A DNA stretch of 16,633 bases. Origin: Bacillota bacterium (lineage in GTDB: Bacteria > Bacillota > Clostridia > Peptostreptococcales > Thermotaleaceae). Positions 7,546 through 14,505 of this stretch are shown here, one piece after another. The stretch is taken from positions 1-16,633 of the forward strand of contig JAMNXX010000312.1 of the NCBI GenBank assembly GCA_023623095.1. Direction: 5' to 3'. The notes below the pieces were generated by a model. The model was not told the origin of the DNA, made no database searches, and saw only the letters and a program-made list of their open reading frames with translations. Position 1 is the first letter of the stretch; every line of letters starts with the position of its first letter. A program made the translations under genes and the position numbers.

Positions 7546-7992
7546 TCAGTTTTGAATAATTTTTCTGAAAAATTCTATTGCACCGTTTATATCCCTTTCA
7601 TCCGGATGTCCTTTTGCCATTCCACCAATTAACTTAAAAGGACCAACGGTGACAAAACCTCTACAACCATAAGTTCCAAGCAGCTGGCAGGACTTGTCTG
7701 CAATGATCCGTTCCATTTCTTTTTTGTAAGCTCCTTTTAAACCATAAGTATTGATAAGAAATACTCGTTTTTTGCTCGGCAGGTTGTTTCTGGCAAATTC
7801 CAAAACCGCCTTGCTGAATTCACCACCATATGTACCGGATGCAAAACCAATGATATCGTAATCAGATAGGTCTGCCTCTTTGCATTCAACCACATTAATT
7901 AGTTTTATATCCTCAAACTCCTTACTAATAGCATCTAAAAGTTTCTTTGTATTCCCATGATGCTGGGAATAATATGCAATCGCAGCTTTCAT
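7546..7992 (-). CDS. Flavodoxin-like FMN protein
   Basis: 148 residues from ATG at 7992, selected because AGGAGGTG precedes it with normal spacing; the frame is open to 8040 without such a signal. The N-terminus MKAAIAYYSQHHGNTKKL is a flavodoxin phosphate-binding loop (first strand, then S-x-x-G-N-T), and SGTYGGEFS at about 52-60 corresponds to the second FMN-binding loop. The rest alternates strands and helices as in short-chain flavodoxins, and the length is right. It should be a cytoplasmic one- or two-electron carrier or a small flavin-dependent reductase. It is followed by other redox genes on the same strand, but 238 bases and a hairpin repeat separate it from the next gene, so operon membership is doubtful. 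Confidence 0.85.
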   Translation of the reverse strand: MKAAIAYYSQHHGNTKKLLDAISKEFEDIKLINVVECKEADLSDYDIIGFASGTYGGEFSKAVLEFARNNLPSKKRVFLINTYGLKGAYKKEMERIIADKSCQLLGTYGCRGFVTVGPFKLIGGMAKGHPDERDINGAIEFFRKIIQN

Positions 7993-8093
7993 AAGAACAC
8001 CTCCTATTTTATCTTTCATTTGAGAGATCATATTGCTCATACGAGTAATAATTGCTATAGTAAATGATTCCTTAAACAGTTAAGCGAACAAAA

Positions 8094-8165
8094 ACAGGGC
8101 TTTCAGGTATCTTCACCGCTAAAAAGCATATTTGCTACAAATGGTAAATCACCGAAAAACCCTGT
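8094..8165. repeat. Hairpin repeat copy R2, shortened
   Basis: Arms 8094-8108 (ACAGGGCTTTCAGGT) and 8151-8165 (ACCGAAAAACCCTGT) pair at 12 of 15 positions; a small inner stem (ATTTG/CAAAT) lies in the loop. The flank CGAACAAAAA just before the left arm matches R1, and ACCCTTATTTGTTTT at about 8178-8192 resembles the right end of R3. It is the most eroded copy. Confidence 0.45.
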
Positions 8166-8180
8166 ATACTTCACAGACCC

Positions 8181-8263
8181 TTATTTGTTTTCTATATTTC
8201 GTATCAGCCCGTATTCTAATTTTTCAATATGCCCTTTCATAACAGCCTCAGCTGTCGGCGCAT
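8181..8263 (-). pseudogene. Possible 3' remnant of an unidentified gene
   Basis: A short open frame ends at a TAA (8183-8181) and reads MKGHIEKLEYGLIRNIENK from an internal ATG at 8240, continuing open upstream to at least about 8263. It has no ribosome binding site and its composition is protein-like. It may be the tail of a lost gene. The call is weak; I recognise no family. Confidence 0.2.
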
Positions 8264-8278
8264 GTTAAACGCTCTTTA

Positions 8279-8671
8279 CTAAAATTTAACCACCCTTGGC
8301 TCATCCGTAAATGAGCAGAAAGTAGCTGTTGCATCTTCAAAGTAAAGGACCTCTGTATTGTCGTCCTCTGCTGAATACACCGTTTGAAGCTCCGGATAAT
8401 TATCAAGCATATGTTTTTTGGCTTCCACTCTGTCATCTCTGACAAGCTTCCCTGTGACTCGAAGCCACTTCCCATCGGCATAAGCACAGATCTCCACCTT
8501 TGGATTTGCCTGGATCTGCTTCGATACATCTTTTACTTTTCCTGTCTGAATATAAAGTTTCCCTTCAAAAATAGCCACTGTGCCAAATGGCCTAACTCTA
8601 GGCTGATCTCCATCTACTGTAGCCAGATAATATGTACCACAATTCTTCAAAAACTCATAAACTTCTTGCAT
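8279..8671 (-). CDS. Pyridoxamine 5'-phosphate oxidase-family flavoprotein
   Basis: 130 residues, the usual size of single-domain split-barrel flavoproteins of this family. Family features: N-terminal helix MQEVYEFLKNCGTYYLATVD, the strand pattern with QPRVRPFGTVAIFEGKLYI, and KPRVEICAYADG-like stretch (here NPKVEICAYADGKWLRVTG) with the FMN-binding barrel. The family includes general FMN-dependent oxidoreductases and nitroimidazole-type reductases; the substrate cannot be read. The ATG at 8671 follows AGGAGGG with 7-base spacing. It lies 33 bases after the broken DUF362 gene on the same strand. Its last about 30 codons recur as a fragment at 12071-12163, so this gene or a close paralogue was once duplicated here. 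Confidence 0.88.
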   Translation of the reverse strand: MQEVYEFLKNCGTYYLATVDGDQPRVRPFGTVAIFEGKLYIQTGKVKDVSKQIQANPKVEICAYADGKWLRVTGKLVRDDRVEAKKHMLDNYPELQTVYSAEDDNTEVLYFEDATATFCSFTDEPRVVKF

Positions 8672-8704
8672 TTTCCGTCCCTCCTGTTTGTCATAATATA
8701 TTTT

Positions 8705-9540
8705 TTATATATACCTTTCCAGGTATTCTACAATATCCCTGGCTTTTGGCGGACAGCCTTTAACACATCTATCAAATCCTGAGGTGCATGTACCGATACC
8801 CAATCCATCATGCCGTTTATTTTTGAAATTCTGACCAATATACAATTTTTCTTTTAATTGATTCAAAAGATTTTTTTCATGCAGCCTTTCCAGTGCATGA
8901 ATAAGGCTTCCATAGCAAGCGGAGCAAGCAGCGTCCTCGATAATATGCTTTGACAGCTGCGCCACTCTCCTTGAAGGCTTTATTTTTCTTGATCCTTTAT
9001 CCTTATTCAATTCAACAATATCGGCATTTGCCAAGTCCGTAGTGCCTACGCCGATATCCTCAGCCATGGCAATATACGGAACTTCCTCAATGCCAAAGCC
9101 TATTAGTTGTGCCGCATATGCGTCTATCAGCACAGGATCCTTTCCTGCGATTATCCTGTTCATCTGAACCAGATTGCCGCCTTCCTCAAAGTTAAGGTCC
9201 CCATTCATGCCATCAACGATGACCAGAGTTTGTTTGATAAGCTTGTTCAAATAGGCTATAGGCTTATGCAAACCCATGGTATGGAATCTCCTTTTCTCGG
9301 AATTGGGGATACAGCCCTTCATATTCTTTAGAGCACAAGTGATGTTGGTCTGGCAGTGGCCTTTAAGGACGAGCAGGAGCCTTCCATAATGACGATTTTA
9401 TCGCGCCCTTTTGATTGTAAATATTCAATAAGCCCTTCCACGATTTCGGGGGAGGTTGTTGCCCCGGAGCTCGAAGGTTTTAACGAGATTTGGTTTAATC
9501 CCAATTATTTTAATCCCAATTATTATATAGGTTTTTGACA
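8705..9540 (-). pseudogene. DUF362-family iron-sulfur protein gene, frameshifted and internally deleted
   Basis: Three pieces of one DUF362 protein appear in order. An N-terminal piece reads IIGIKPNLVK (about 9524-9482). After one extra A in an AAAA run at about 9478-9481 the next frame gives KPSSSGATTSPEIVEGLIEY and on to VIMEGS (about 9376). Then the family's middle section is missing and the frame changes again to LLVLKGHCQTNITCALKNMK, which continues to the natural stop at 8705. The C-terminal piece (205 codons from an internal ATG at 9322) keeps the cysteine clusters ACSACYG and GTCTSGFDRCVKGCPPKA expected to bind iron-sulfur. A shortened protein from 9322 is conceivable, but no ribosome binding site was seen. 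Intact relatives are about 300 residues. Function of the family is poorly known. Confidence 0.8.
9494..9524. repeat. Two-copy 15-bp tandem repeat inside the broken DUF362 gene
   Basis: TTTAATCCCAATTATT occurs at 9494-9509 and again at 9509-9524 (period 15). On the minus strand it duplicates five codons (IIGIK) just before the family's KPNLV motif, in frame. Confidence 0.8.
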
Positions 9541-9720
9541 ATATGGCAAGGTTTTTTTAAGGTTTAAGTATTCATCTTTAGTCAAATGATTAAGTTATTG
9601 CTTGACACATAAATATATTTATATCACCCTATACCTATAATAGATTGTATCATAATTATATTTTACCATTTTTTATCAAAATCAAATAGTGGCAATTCGT
9701 CTTCCCCTTATTCTGCTTCG

Positions 9721-9834
9721 CTACATTGAAGTGGGAGTATTCTTGCCAAATATGATAAAATGAACATCAGGAAAAACTTCTGCGACTGCAAATGGTATTC
9801 CAGTCAATATGTGTATTTTTCCGCTTCCTGCTGC
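9721..9834 (-). pseudogene. Probable glycosyltransferase remnant, 37 codons
   Basis: In the frame different from the gene above it, codons between a TAA and the TAG at 9723-9721 read GKIHILTGIPFAVAEVFPDV and HFIIFGKNTP. This resembles the stretch of GT4-type glycosyltransferases in which G-hxxL-AIPxVxxxxPDVxFxxxGKDTP lies in the C-terminal Rossmann domain. It overlaps the last codons of the frameshifted exported-protein gene, suggesting that a recombination joined two truncated genes. There is no start or ribosome binding site. The match is by memory only. Confidence 0.3.
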
Positions 9835-10662
9835 TTAATTCAAATTCTTCGTTAAAATCAACACTACTATCCCCCGTTATAACTGCTCTCAATTCTCCTG
9901 TTTCATAAATAAATTTTACTTCATGCTTTTTGGGAATAGGCCTTCTTTCAATTTCTACAACATGCTGTCCGCTTTCGGGATCAATGCAAGTATAACCGTC
10001 AAATTGTTTCGCATATATCGTATGAGGCCCTTCTTTGGAAGGAAATTCTTTTCCTATATCCAATATTTTTCCATCTGTTGTTACATGAGTAGCTTCCACA
10101 TAATCTAGATCTATCTCCGGTTTAACTTTAAGAACATGGTTATAATATGTCCTTAAATCCCTTTGAGCAGAAGATGACCATGATACACCATATCTTTGGC
10201 GAATACCATTATTTATGGCTGTAAAACTATCATATATTGGTTGTGTCTCCTGCCCGTTATAAACAATAATCTGTCCTGCATCAAATCTAACGGTACCGCC
10301 TTGCCGGTAATATTCTTCTGTAACACCTAAAAATTGATAGATATCGCTTATAGGTAGATATACGACCATATCTCCGCTTGACCCGTCTAACTGATTATCT
10401 GTATAAAACCTCTTACCGCCCTCAGGAAAACTCTTTCCACCAAAACTAGCCTGTATCCACCATCCCTTTGTTCGATACCGTATACCCGATGAGCCTTTAT
10501 GACCTGTTACTGTAATTTGAGCAAATTGTTTTCCATTAATCTCTTTAATTACTACTTTTTTTCTCCAATATCAGCAGCATAAACAACATAAACATCTACA
10601 AAAATGGGGAAAAGGAATGTGAATATTAATGCATATATGATTATGTTTTTAAACTTTTTCAC
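9767..10662 (-). pseudogene. Exported protein gene with a poly-A frameshift after the signal peptide
   Basis: GTG at 10662 has AAGGAGAGG upstream and encodes a signal peptide (basic MKKFKN, hydrophobic IIIYALIFTFLFPIF, then AA-D). Codon 37 is TAG, directly after a run of seven A (10562-10556). Adding one A (or two fewer) joins this to a frame that stays open to 9767 and reads KKVVIKEINGKQFAQITVTG, then TKGWWIQASFGGKSF and about 200 more residues. Restored length is about 298 residues. I recognise no domain with confidence; the many short beta-type stretches and VYLPISDIYQFLGV suggest an extracellular beta-rich or stalk-like protein. The last about 20 residues (basic, RKRKNTHID...) look out of frame. 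It could be a decayed gene, a slippage-regulated one, or a sequencing error. Confidence 0.65.
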
Positions 10663-10688
10663 TATACCCCTCTCCTTTTTTAAAATAA

Positions 10689-10723
10689 AAGAAACATTGC
10701 TCGAAATTAAAGCAATGTTTCTT
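10689..10723 (-). terminator. Rho-independent terminator of the SLH protein gene
   Basis: Perfect 13-bp stem AAGAAACATTGCT / AGCAATGTTTCTT with a 9-base loop. Read on the minus strand the stem is followed by TTTATTTTA, a U-rich tract. It starts 15 bases after the SLH gene stop and ends about 27 bases before the next gene's start. Confidence 0.85.
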
Positions 10724-10737
10724 AATCGAAAATATTT

Positions 10738-11928
10738 TTATTGATAAGGATTTTCTATAGGTATTGGATTAGATAACACTTTTGTTTGTGCATATAAATA
10801 ACGATGTGTATCCCAATAATCTTCTTCATCTTTGCTTTGCCAAATCCATCTTATATCCATATCCTGTTCATACCACTGCCCCACCTTCACACCCTCTGGA
10901 GGATTATCATGACTATGATAGATGAATCTTAAAGTTCCTCTTATCCATTGATTATATTTACGATCCGCATAGGTTAAGTCCTCTGCTGTAATAAAGTATG
11001 ATTCTTGGATAATTTTATTGTCAATAGCTTCTTGAATATAGGCATCCATCCATTGATCTGCTTTAAGCCATTTACCATTAAACGTTCTTTCACAGGCTAT
11101 GTGATATCTTAATTTTTCTTTATATCCATCTAAATTTGTATAGTCCCTTCCATAAAGAATAGGCAACCATTTTTCCGTTATTGCAACAATTTCTTTAGGA
11201 TCTGCTCCACCCTTCCATACCCCATCCATAGGATAATTATATAGTCTTTGGGGAACATCTAAATCAGGATTGACAAAGTTTTCTATCGGTTTTAATTCAA
11301 TATTTTTGTTTTTGGCTAATTCTGCAATTTTCAGTAACATCACTGCTGTTTCTGCTCTCGTAGCCTGTTTGTCCACCCCTAAAGTACCATCTGGATAACC
11401 GCCGATGATGCCTAGTTTGTTTAATCGCTCCGTATAATCTTCAAGAAAATTCTCTTCAACGATTGCACCATTTACTTTATACCCTCTGTAACGATTATAT
11501 CCTTCCATTTCATCTTGCAAGGCATAAATAGTCATTCTAGCAATTTCACCACGAGTAATAGGGTTATTGTAATTGCCAAATTCATTTCTCTTGATAAGGC
11601 CATATTTTCTAGCTGTATTTACTGCCCCCATATACCATTCTTTGTGTTTTGTATCTTTTTCAATAGGAATGTTCATGATTTTTAGGAGTAATGTAGTAAA
11701 CTCTGCTACGCTAATGCTTGCATCAGGTCGAAATGTTCCATCTGGATAACCATTGATGATTCCTTTAGAAATCAATTCAGCAACAGGTTTCTCTGCCCAA
11801 TGTCCTTTTAAGTCTGAAAAAGAATTTATTATTTTCTGCGTATCATCTATATCGGAAGCATAAGAAGCAACAACAGATGTAAAAAACATAAACAATACCA
11901 ACAGTAAAGAAATGTATTTTTTTCTCAT
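10738..11928 (-). CDS. Exported protein with three SLH domains and an unassigned C-terminal domain
   Basis: 396 residues. Signal peptide about 1-25 (basic MRKKY, hydrophobic core, cleavage near SYA-SD). Three S-layer homology domains: about 36-86 (FSDLKGHWAEKPVAELIS, GIINGYPDGTFRPD), about 96-140 (ITRGEIARM) and about 160-205 (GIIGGYPDGTLGVDK, ATRAETAVML). SLH domains bind pyruvylated secondary cell wall polymers, so the protein sits on the cell wall. Residues about 215-396 form a Trp/Tyr-rich domain (KWLPILYGRDYTNL, IRWIWQSKDEEDYWD) that I cannot assign. The start is supported by AAGGAGG seven bases before the ATG at 11928. The next gene on the strand is also exported, so they may act together at the surface, though a terminator separates them. 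Confidence 0.92.
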   Translation of the reverse strand: MRKKYISLLLVLFMFFTSVVASYASDIDDTQKIINSFSDLKGHWAEKPVAELISKGIINGYPDGTFRPDASISVAEFTTLLLKIMNIPIEKDTKHKEWYMGAVNTARKYGLIKRNEFGNYNNPITRGEIARMTIYALQDEMEGYNRYRGYKVNGAIVEENFLEDYTERLNKLGIIGGYPDGTLGVDKQATRAETAVMLLKIAELAKNKNIELKPIENFVNPDLDVPQRLYNYPMDGVWKGGADPKEIVAITEKWLPILYGRDYTNLDGYKEKLRYHIACERTFNGKWLKADQWMDAYIQEAIDNKIIQESYFITAEDLTYADRKYNQWIRGTLRFIYHSHDNPPEGVKVGQWYEQDMDIRWIWQSKDEEDYWDTHRYLYAQTKVLSNPIPIENPYQ

Positions 11929-11951
11929 AGAAATCCTCCTTAATTAATTTT

Positions 11952-12056
11952 TTATAATTTCACAACATCCGTAATGACAATTGTATTTCTCTTATCATGT
12001 AGCTCTGGCCTATCTTGATTGATAACAGTTATCTCACAATAGTCGCCTTCTTTCAT
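11952..12056 (-). CDS. Small ORF, 34 residues, or 3' remnant of a larger gene
   Basis: Reads MKEGDYCEITVINQDRPELH and ends ITVI-like ...VVKL. Alternating hydrophobic residues suggest beta-strands, as in the last part of a beta-sandwich domain. The frame is open a few codons upstream of the ATG to a TAA, with GGAG 11 bases before the ATG, which is long. It lies 23 bases upstream of the SLH gene on the same strand and 14 bases after the oxidase fragment. It is more likely a gene tail than an independent protein. I recognise no family. Confidence 0.3.
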   Translation of the reverse strand: MKEGDYCEITVINQDRPELHDKRNTIVITDVVKL

Positions 12057-12070
12057 GTTCTTGAATGCTC

Positions 12071-12176
12071 CTAAAATTTAATTACCCTTGGTTCTTCCGT
12101 AAACCAATAGAAAAAAGCTATTGCATCTTCAAAGTAAAGGACCTTTGTATTGTCATCCTCCGGTGTTTTGTTTTTG
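12071..12176 (-). pseudogene. C-terminal fragment of a pyridoxamine-phosphate-oxidase-family gene
   Basis: The minus strand reads PEDDNTKVLYFEDAIAFFY and then FTEEPRVIKF followed by TAG. This aligns without gaps to the last residues of the intact gene at 8279-8671 (AEDDNTEVLYFEDATATFC, FTDEPRVVKF). Only the last about 30 codons survive; the 5' part is absent, and the match starts within about 15 bases of the 4Fe-4S gene's stop. Base differences are scattered, so the copy is old or came from a paralogue rather than a recent duplication. Confidence 0.85.
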
Positions 12177-12989
12177 TTAAGGTATTCTGGATTCACAAGG
12201 CACTGCTACTTGACATTTTCCACAACCATATCTGGGCTTGTATTTTTCGCTTGTTTTGTCTACAAATGCAGAGCATGGATAATGATCTTTCCCTTTTTCG
12301 ATGGTGATGGCATCTACCGGACAATTCTTTACGCATTTGCCGCACATGGAACAGTACTCATATATATTTTCATACTCTCTCTTGTCAGGTGGTAAATATA
12401 ATTCTGTGATAATGCTGCCAAGTCTTCCGGCTATGCCTTTTGGTGTTATAAGCCCTTTAGAAAGTCCGAAAGTTCCAAGTCCACACACGAAGGCAACATG
12501 CCTTTCAGACCAATTGCTTGTAAATTTTGCTTTATGTTTAGTACCATCGTTATTAGACCAGAATCTTTCATCTAAAGCAGGCACAAGACTATCATACCCT
12601 TCATCGATTAATACGGATTTTAAATGCATACACAATTTATTCAAAAAGGCTTGCCCTTCAATCCGTCCATGAAGCCATTCTTCGGAAGGCCATGTTTTCT
12701 CCCTTCTATTCCCCATTTTAACGGCTTCGCTAAATGGTAAAAAAAATGATATAATCGTCTTGGCTTGCGGCAACCATTCTTTTGGATGCATGAAGTGTTC
12801 CCCTATTGCTGATGGCTGTTTCAATCCCATAAAGTACTCATCATCTGCAGAGGCAAATGAAAAAATTGGAGCTTCAAAAATTTTCATTCCCACAACATTT
12901 TCTGAAATGGCAATTTCCTTTGATATATAGTTATCTTCTGAATTCTCAACAAAATCCTTTGATATTTCTATTAAATATTGCTTATCCAC
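12177..12989 (-). CDS. 4Fe-4S double-cluster protein related to epoxyqueuosine reductase
   Basis: 270 residues from GTG at 12989; G6 lies 9 bases upstream as a loose Shine-Dalgarno. Two cluster motifs are near the C-terminus: Cys213, 216, 219 and 223 (CSMCGKCVKNCP) and Cys239, 256, 259 and 265 (CGKCQVAVPC). The upstream part has HPKEWLPQAKTIISFFLPF, RHVAFVCGLGTFGLSKGLIT and GRLGSIITELYL, typical of the QueG-like family. In true QueG these domains bind a cobalamin and reduce epoxyqueuosine; this shorter relative lacks the HEAT-repeat tail and may act on another substrate, since many clostridial members are uncharacterised and cobalamin-linked. It stands alone, with remnants downstream. Its C-terminus ends at ESRIP, as in relatives with only a few more residues. 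Confidence 0.85.
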   Translation of the reverse strand: MDKQYLIEISKDFVENSEDNYISKEIAISENVVGMKIFEAPIFSFASADDEYFMGLKQPSAIGEHFMHPKEWLPQAKTIISFFLPFSEAVKMGNRREKTWPSEEWLHGRIEGQAFLNKLCMHLKSVLIDEGYDSLVPALDERFWSNNDGTKHKAKFTSNWSERHVAFVCGLGTFGLSKGLITPKGIAGRLGSIITELYLPPDKREYENIYEYCSMCGKCVKNCPVDAITIEKGKDHYPCSAFVDKTSEKYKPRYGCGKCQVAVPCESRIP

Positions 12990-13387
12990 CTATTTTATCC
13001 CCCCCATGGTTGATTATTGTATCGGTTTATCTAAATCAGTCACATGCTATTCTTGATAATATGATGGTTGACATTGTAAACACATATCCTTGCATAGTTC
13101 ATTTTTGGTTTTATTTTCCACGCATATGGTATATAGCAATTTCAAGTTTAGAAGAATAATATCATCATACAAAGACAATACATATCGTCAAAAATACTGC
13201 AAAATTATGCATGGTCCTATTCGAATAGAAAGGGTTCTGACCGTTTTATCCCAAATTACCGTGCTATCTACATTATAGCATTATGTATGATGCAAATTCT
13301 ATAATACAAATCCAGCTCATCTCTTCAATCTGCACATTACCTAATCTGTCTCCTCCCCCCGCAAAAATAGCCCTTATCAAATCTGTT
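12990..13387. other. Intergenic stretch without a supportable gene
   Basis: About 400 AT-rich bases between the 4Fe-4S gene and R3. Short open frames lack ribosome binding sites. On the minus strand GATACAAT (about 13030-13023) could be a -10 region for the 4Fe-4S gene, but no good -35 matches at standard spacing. No RNA gene or riboswitch fold was recognised. Confidence 0.5.
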
Positions 13388-13515
13388 AACTCGACTATAC
13401 ACTTTCAGGGTTATTGATATGCTCTCGTAAACAATAAAAAATAAGGGTTTCCCGACATTGGCGCTTATGGCAAAGCAGCCTAAAAAAAACTCAATGTCTG
13501 GAAACCCTTATTTTT
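13388..13515. repeat. Hairpin repeat copy R3 with a 24-bp stem
   Basis: Left arm 13437-13460 (starts AAAAATAAGGGTTTCC) and right arm 13492-13515 pair at 23 of 24 positions around a 31-base loop. The arms begin and end in A/T runs, so the structure is symmetric and could act as a terminator in both directions. The 50 bases before the left arm match R1 at about 70%. It is the best preserved of three related elements in the window. Confidence 0.75.
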
Positions 13516-13624
13516 GTCCCTTGCGCTCGCAGGAACACATCGAGGGGTTTTTAGCATTTTTCCAAAATGCCTAGACTTCGTAGTCCGGTCATAATGATCA
13601 TTAAAAAAGTATTCATAGCATTAC

Positions 13625-14308
13625 TCAACAGCCTATCACTACGTCCACGATACTCATTTCATCCGGCGAAACATTGCAGGGAAGGTAAAGCACCTTCACA
13701 CCTGCTTCCATTGCTGCTGCCAAAGCCGTGCCAAATTCCGGGTGTGTTTTCACATTAGGCAGCACTTTCCGAACACCGGGCATAGCGATGACAAATGCGA
13801 TATAGCACTCATATCCTTTTTTTGCCGCTTCCGCAAGTTCGTACAGATGCTTTACCCCGCGCTCGGTGGGTGCGTCAGGAAAATATCCAATGCCACATAT
13901 TTCCAGCGTACAACCTTTAACTTCCATCAAAATCTTTCGGGAGTCACACTCCAGATAGAAATCCATGCGGCAATTTCCATAAGTATATTCCGGTTTGATC
14001 AAAGTGATGTTTTTAAATAGTGCCGGTGAACTGTTCAGCCATTCTTTCACTACCTGATTTGGTGCTTGACTGTCAATATTGACCCAGCCAAGTCCCTTCT
14101 TGTACACAGTTATCAGATCGTACTGCGTTTTCCTTGCAGGATTATCTGCTTTCGCAAGTATAACATGGCTGCCGGGCAAAAGCAGTTCTTTGCAGCGCCC
14201 CGTGTTCTTTACATGTACTGTTTCAACCTTGCCGTCAAGCTCTACAGACGCTACAAAGCGATTCTGGCGTTTTATGAATTTGGCATGTGTTATATTTTTA
14301 TACTTCAT
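13625..14308 (-). CDS. sfsA: SfsA, DNA/RNA nuclease-type regulator
   Basis: 227 residues from ATG at 14308; the frame is open to a TTG at 14350, but family members begin MKYKNI. The N-terminal OB-like half has AKFIKRQNRFVASVELDG and the hallmark VHVKNTGRCKELLLPG (31-46). The C-terminal half is a PD-(D/E)xK-like fold with Asp116 (CRMDF), Glu129-Val-Lys131, and FPDAPTERGVKHLYEL (143-158). SfsA was named for sugar fermentation stimulation in Escherichia coli and is now described as a nuclease; its job here is unknown. No clear Shine-Dalgarno precedes either start, which is unusual in this window. The N-terminus and length are normal, so the gene seems intact. Confidence 0.93.
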   Translation of the reverse strand: MKYKNITHAKFIKRQNRFVASVELDGKVETVHVKNTGRCKELLLPGSHVILAKADNPARKTQYDLITVYKKGLGWVNIDSQAPNQVVKEWLNSSPALFKNITLIKPEYTYGNCRMDFYLECDSRKILMEVKGCTLEICGIGYFPDAPTERGVKHLYELAEAAKKGYECYIAFVIAMPGVRKVLPNVKTHPEFGTALAAAMEAGVKVLYLPCNVSPDEMSIVDVVIGC

Positions 14309-14401
14309 GTCTGTTTCACGGAACAAATGACCATCTTTATTCCAATGCAAGCAGTTATTTTTTCAAATTTCATTTTTCCACTCCAAGCTTATATTTTCTT
14401 A

Positions 14402-14475
14402 TTTTATTCAATCATATCAGCATTTGCCAAGTCCGTAAAGCCTGCACCGATACCTTCATATACGGAACTTCCGCA
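14402..14475 (-). pseudogene. Fragment of a second DUF362 gene
   Basis: The bases match 9003-9083 of the DUF362 gene (shared GCATTTGCCAAGTCCGTA and ATACGGAACTTCC). The fragment has lost about 9 bases between the two blocks, and a Leu codon has become TAA. Encoded remains are EVPYM, GIGAGFTDLANADMIE. Nothing else of the gene remains nearby. Confidence 0.8.
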
Positions 14476-14505
14476 AAGGATATTCTTTTGGTTCCCTTAC
14501 TCGAC

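Noticed and set aside
7521..7552. 7-bp inverted repeat AAACTGA/TCAGTTT at the flavodoxin stop codon
   Set aside because: Short stem over a long loop, overlaps the stop codon and lacks a U-run.
7424..7560. Minus-strand open frame of about 45 codons (EYIAVSFTYPVEIGKGYAYN) after the flavodoxin gene
   Set aside because: No start codon or ribosome binding site, overlaps both the flavodoxin end and the perfect hairpin at 7434-7459; protein-like look may be chance.
9602..9641. TTGACA followed by TATAAT on the plus strand
   Set aside because: 28 bases apart, far outside the 16-18 base range, and no plus-strand gene follows.
13555..13580. GCATTTT/AAAATGC hairpin downstream of sfsA
   Set aside because: Seven AT-rich pairs with no U-run on either strand; too weak to call a terminator.
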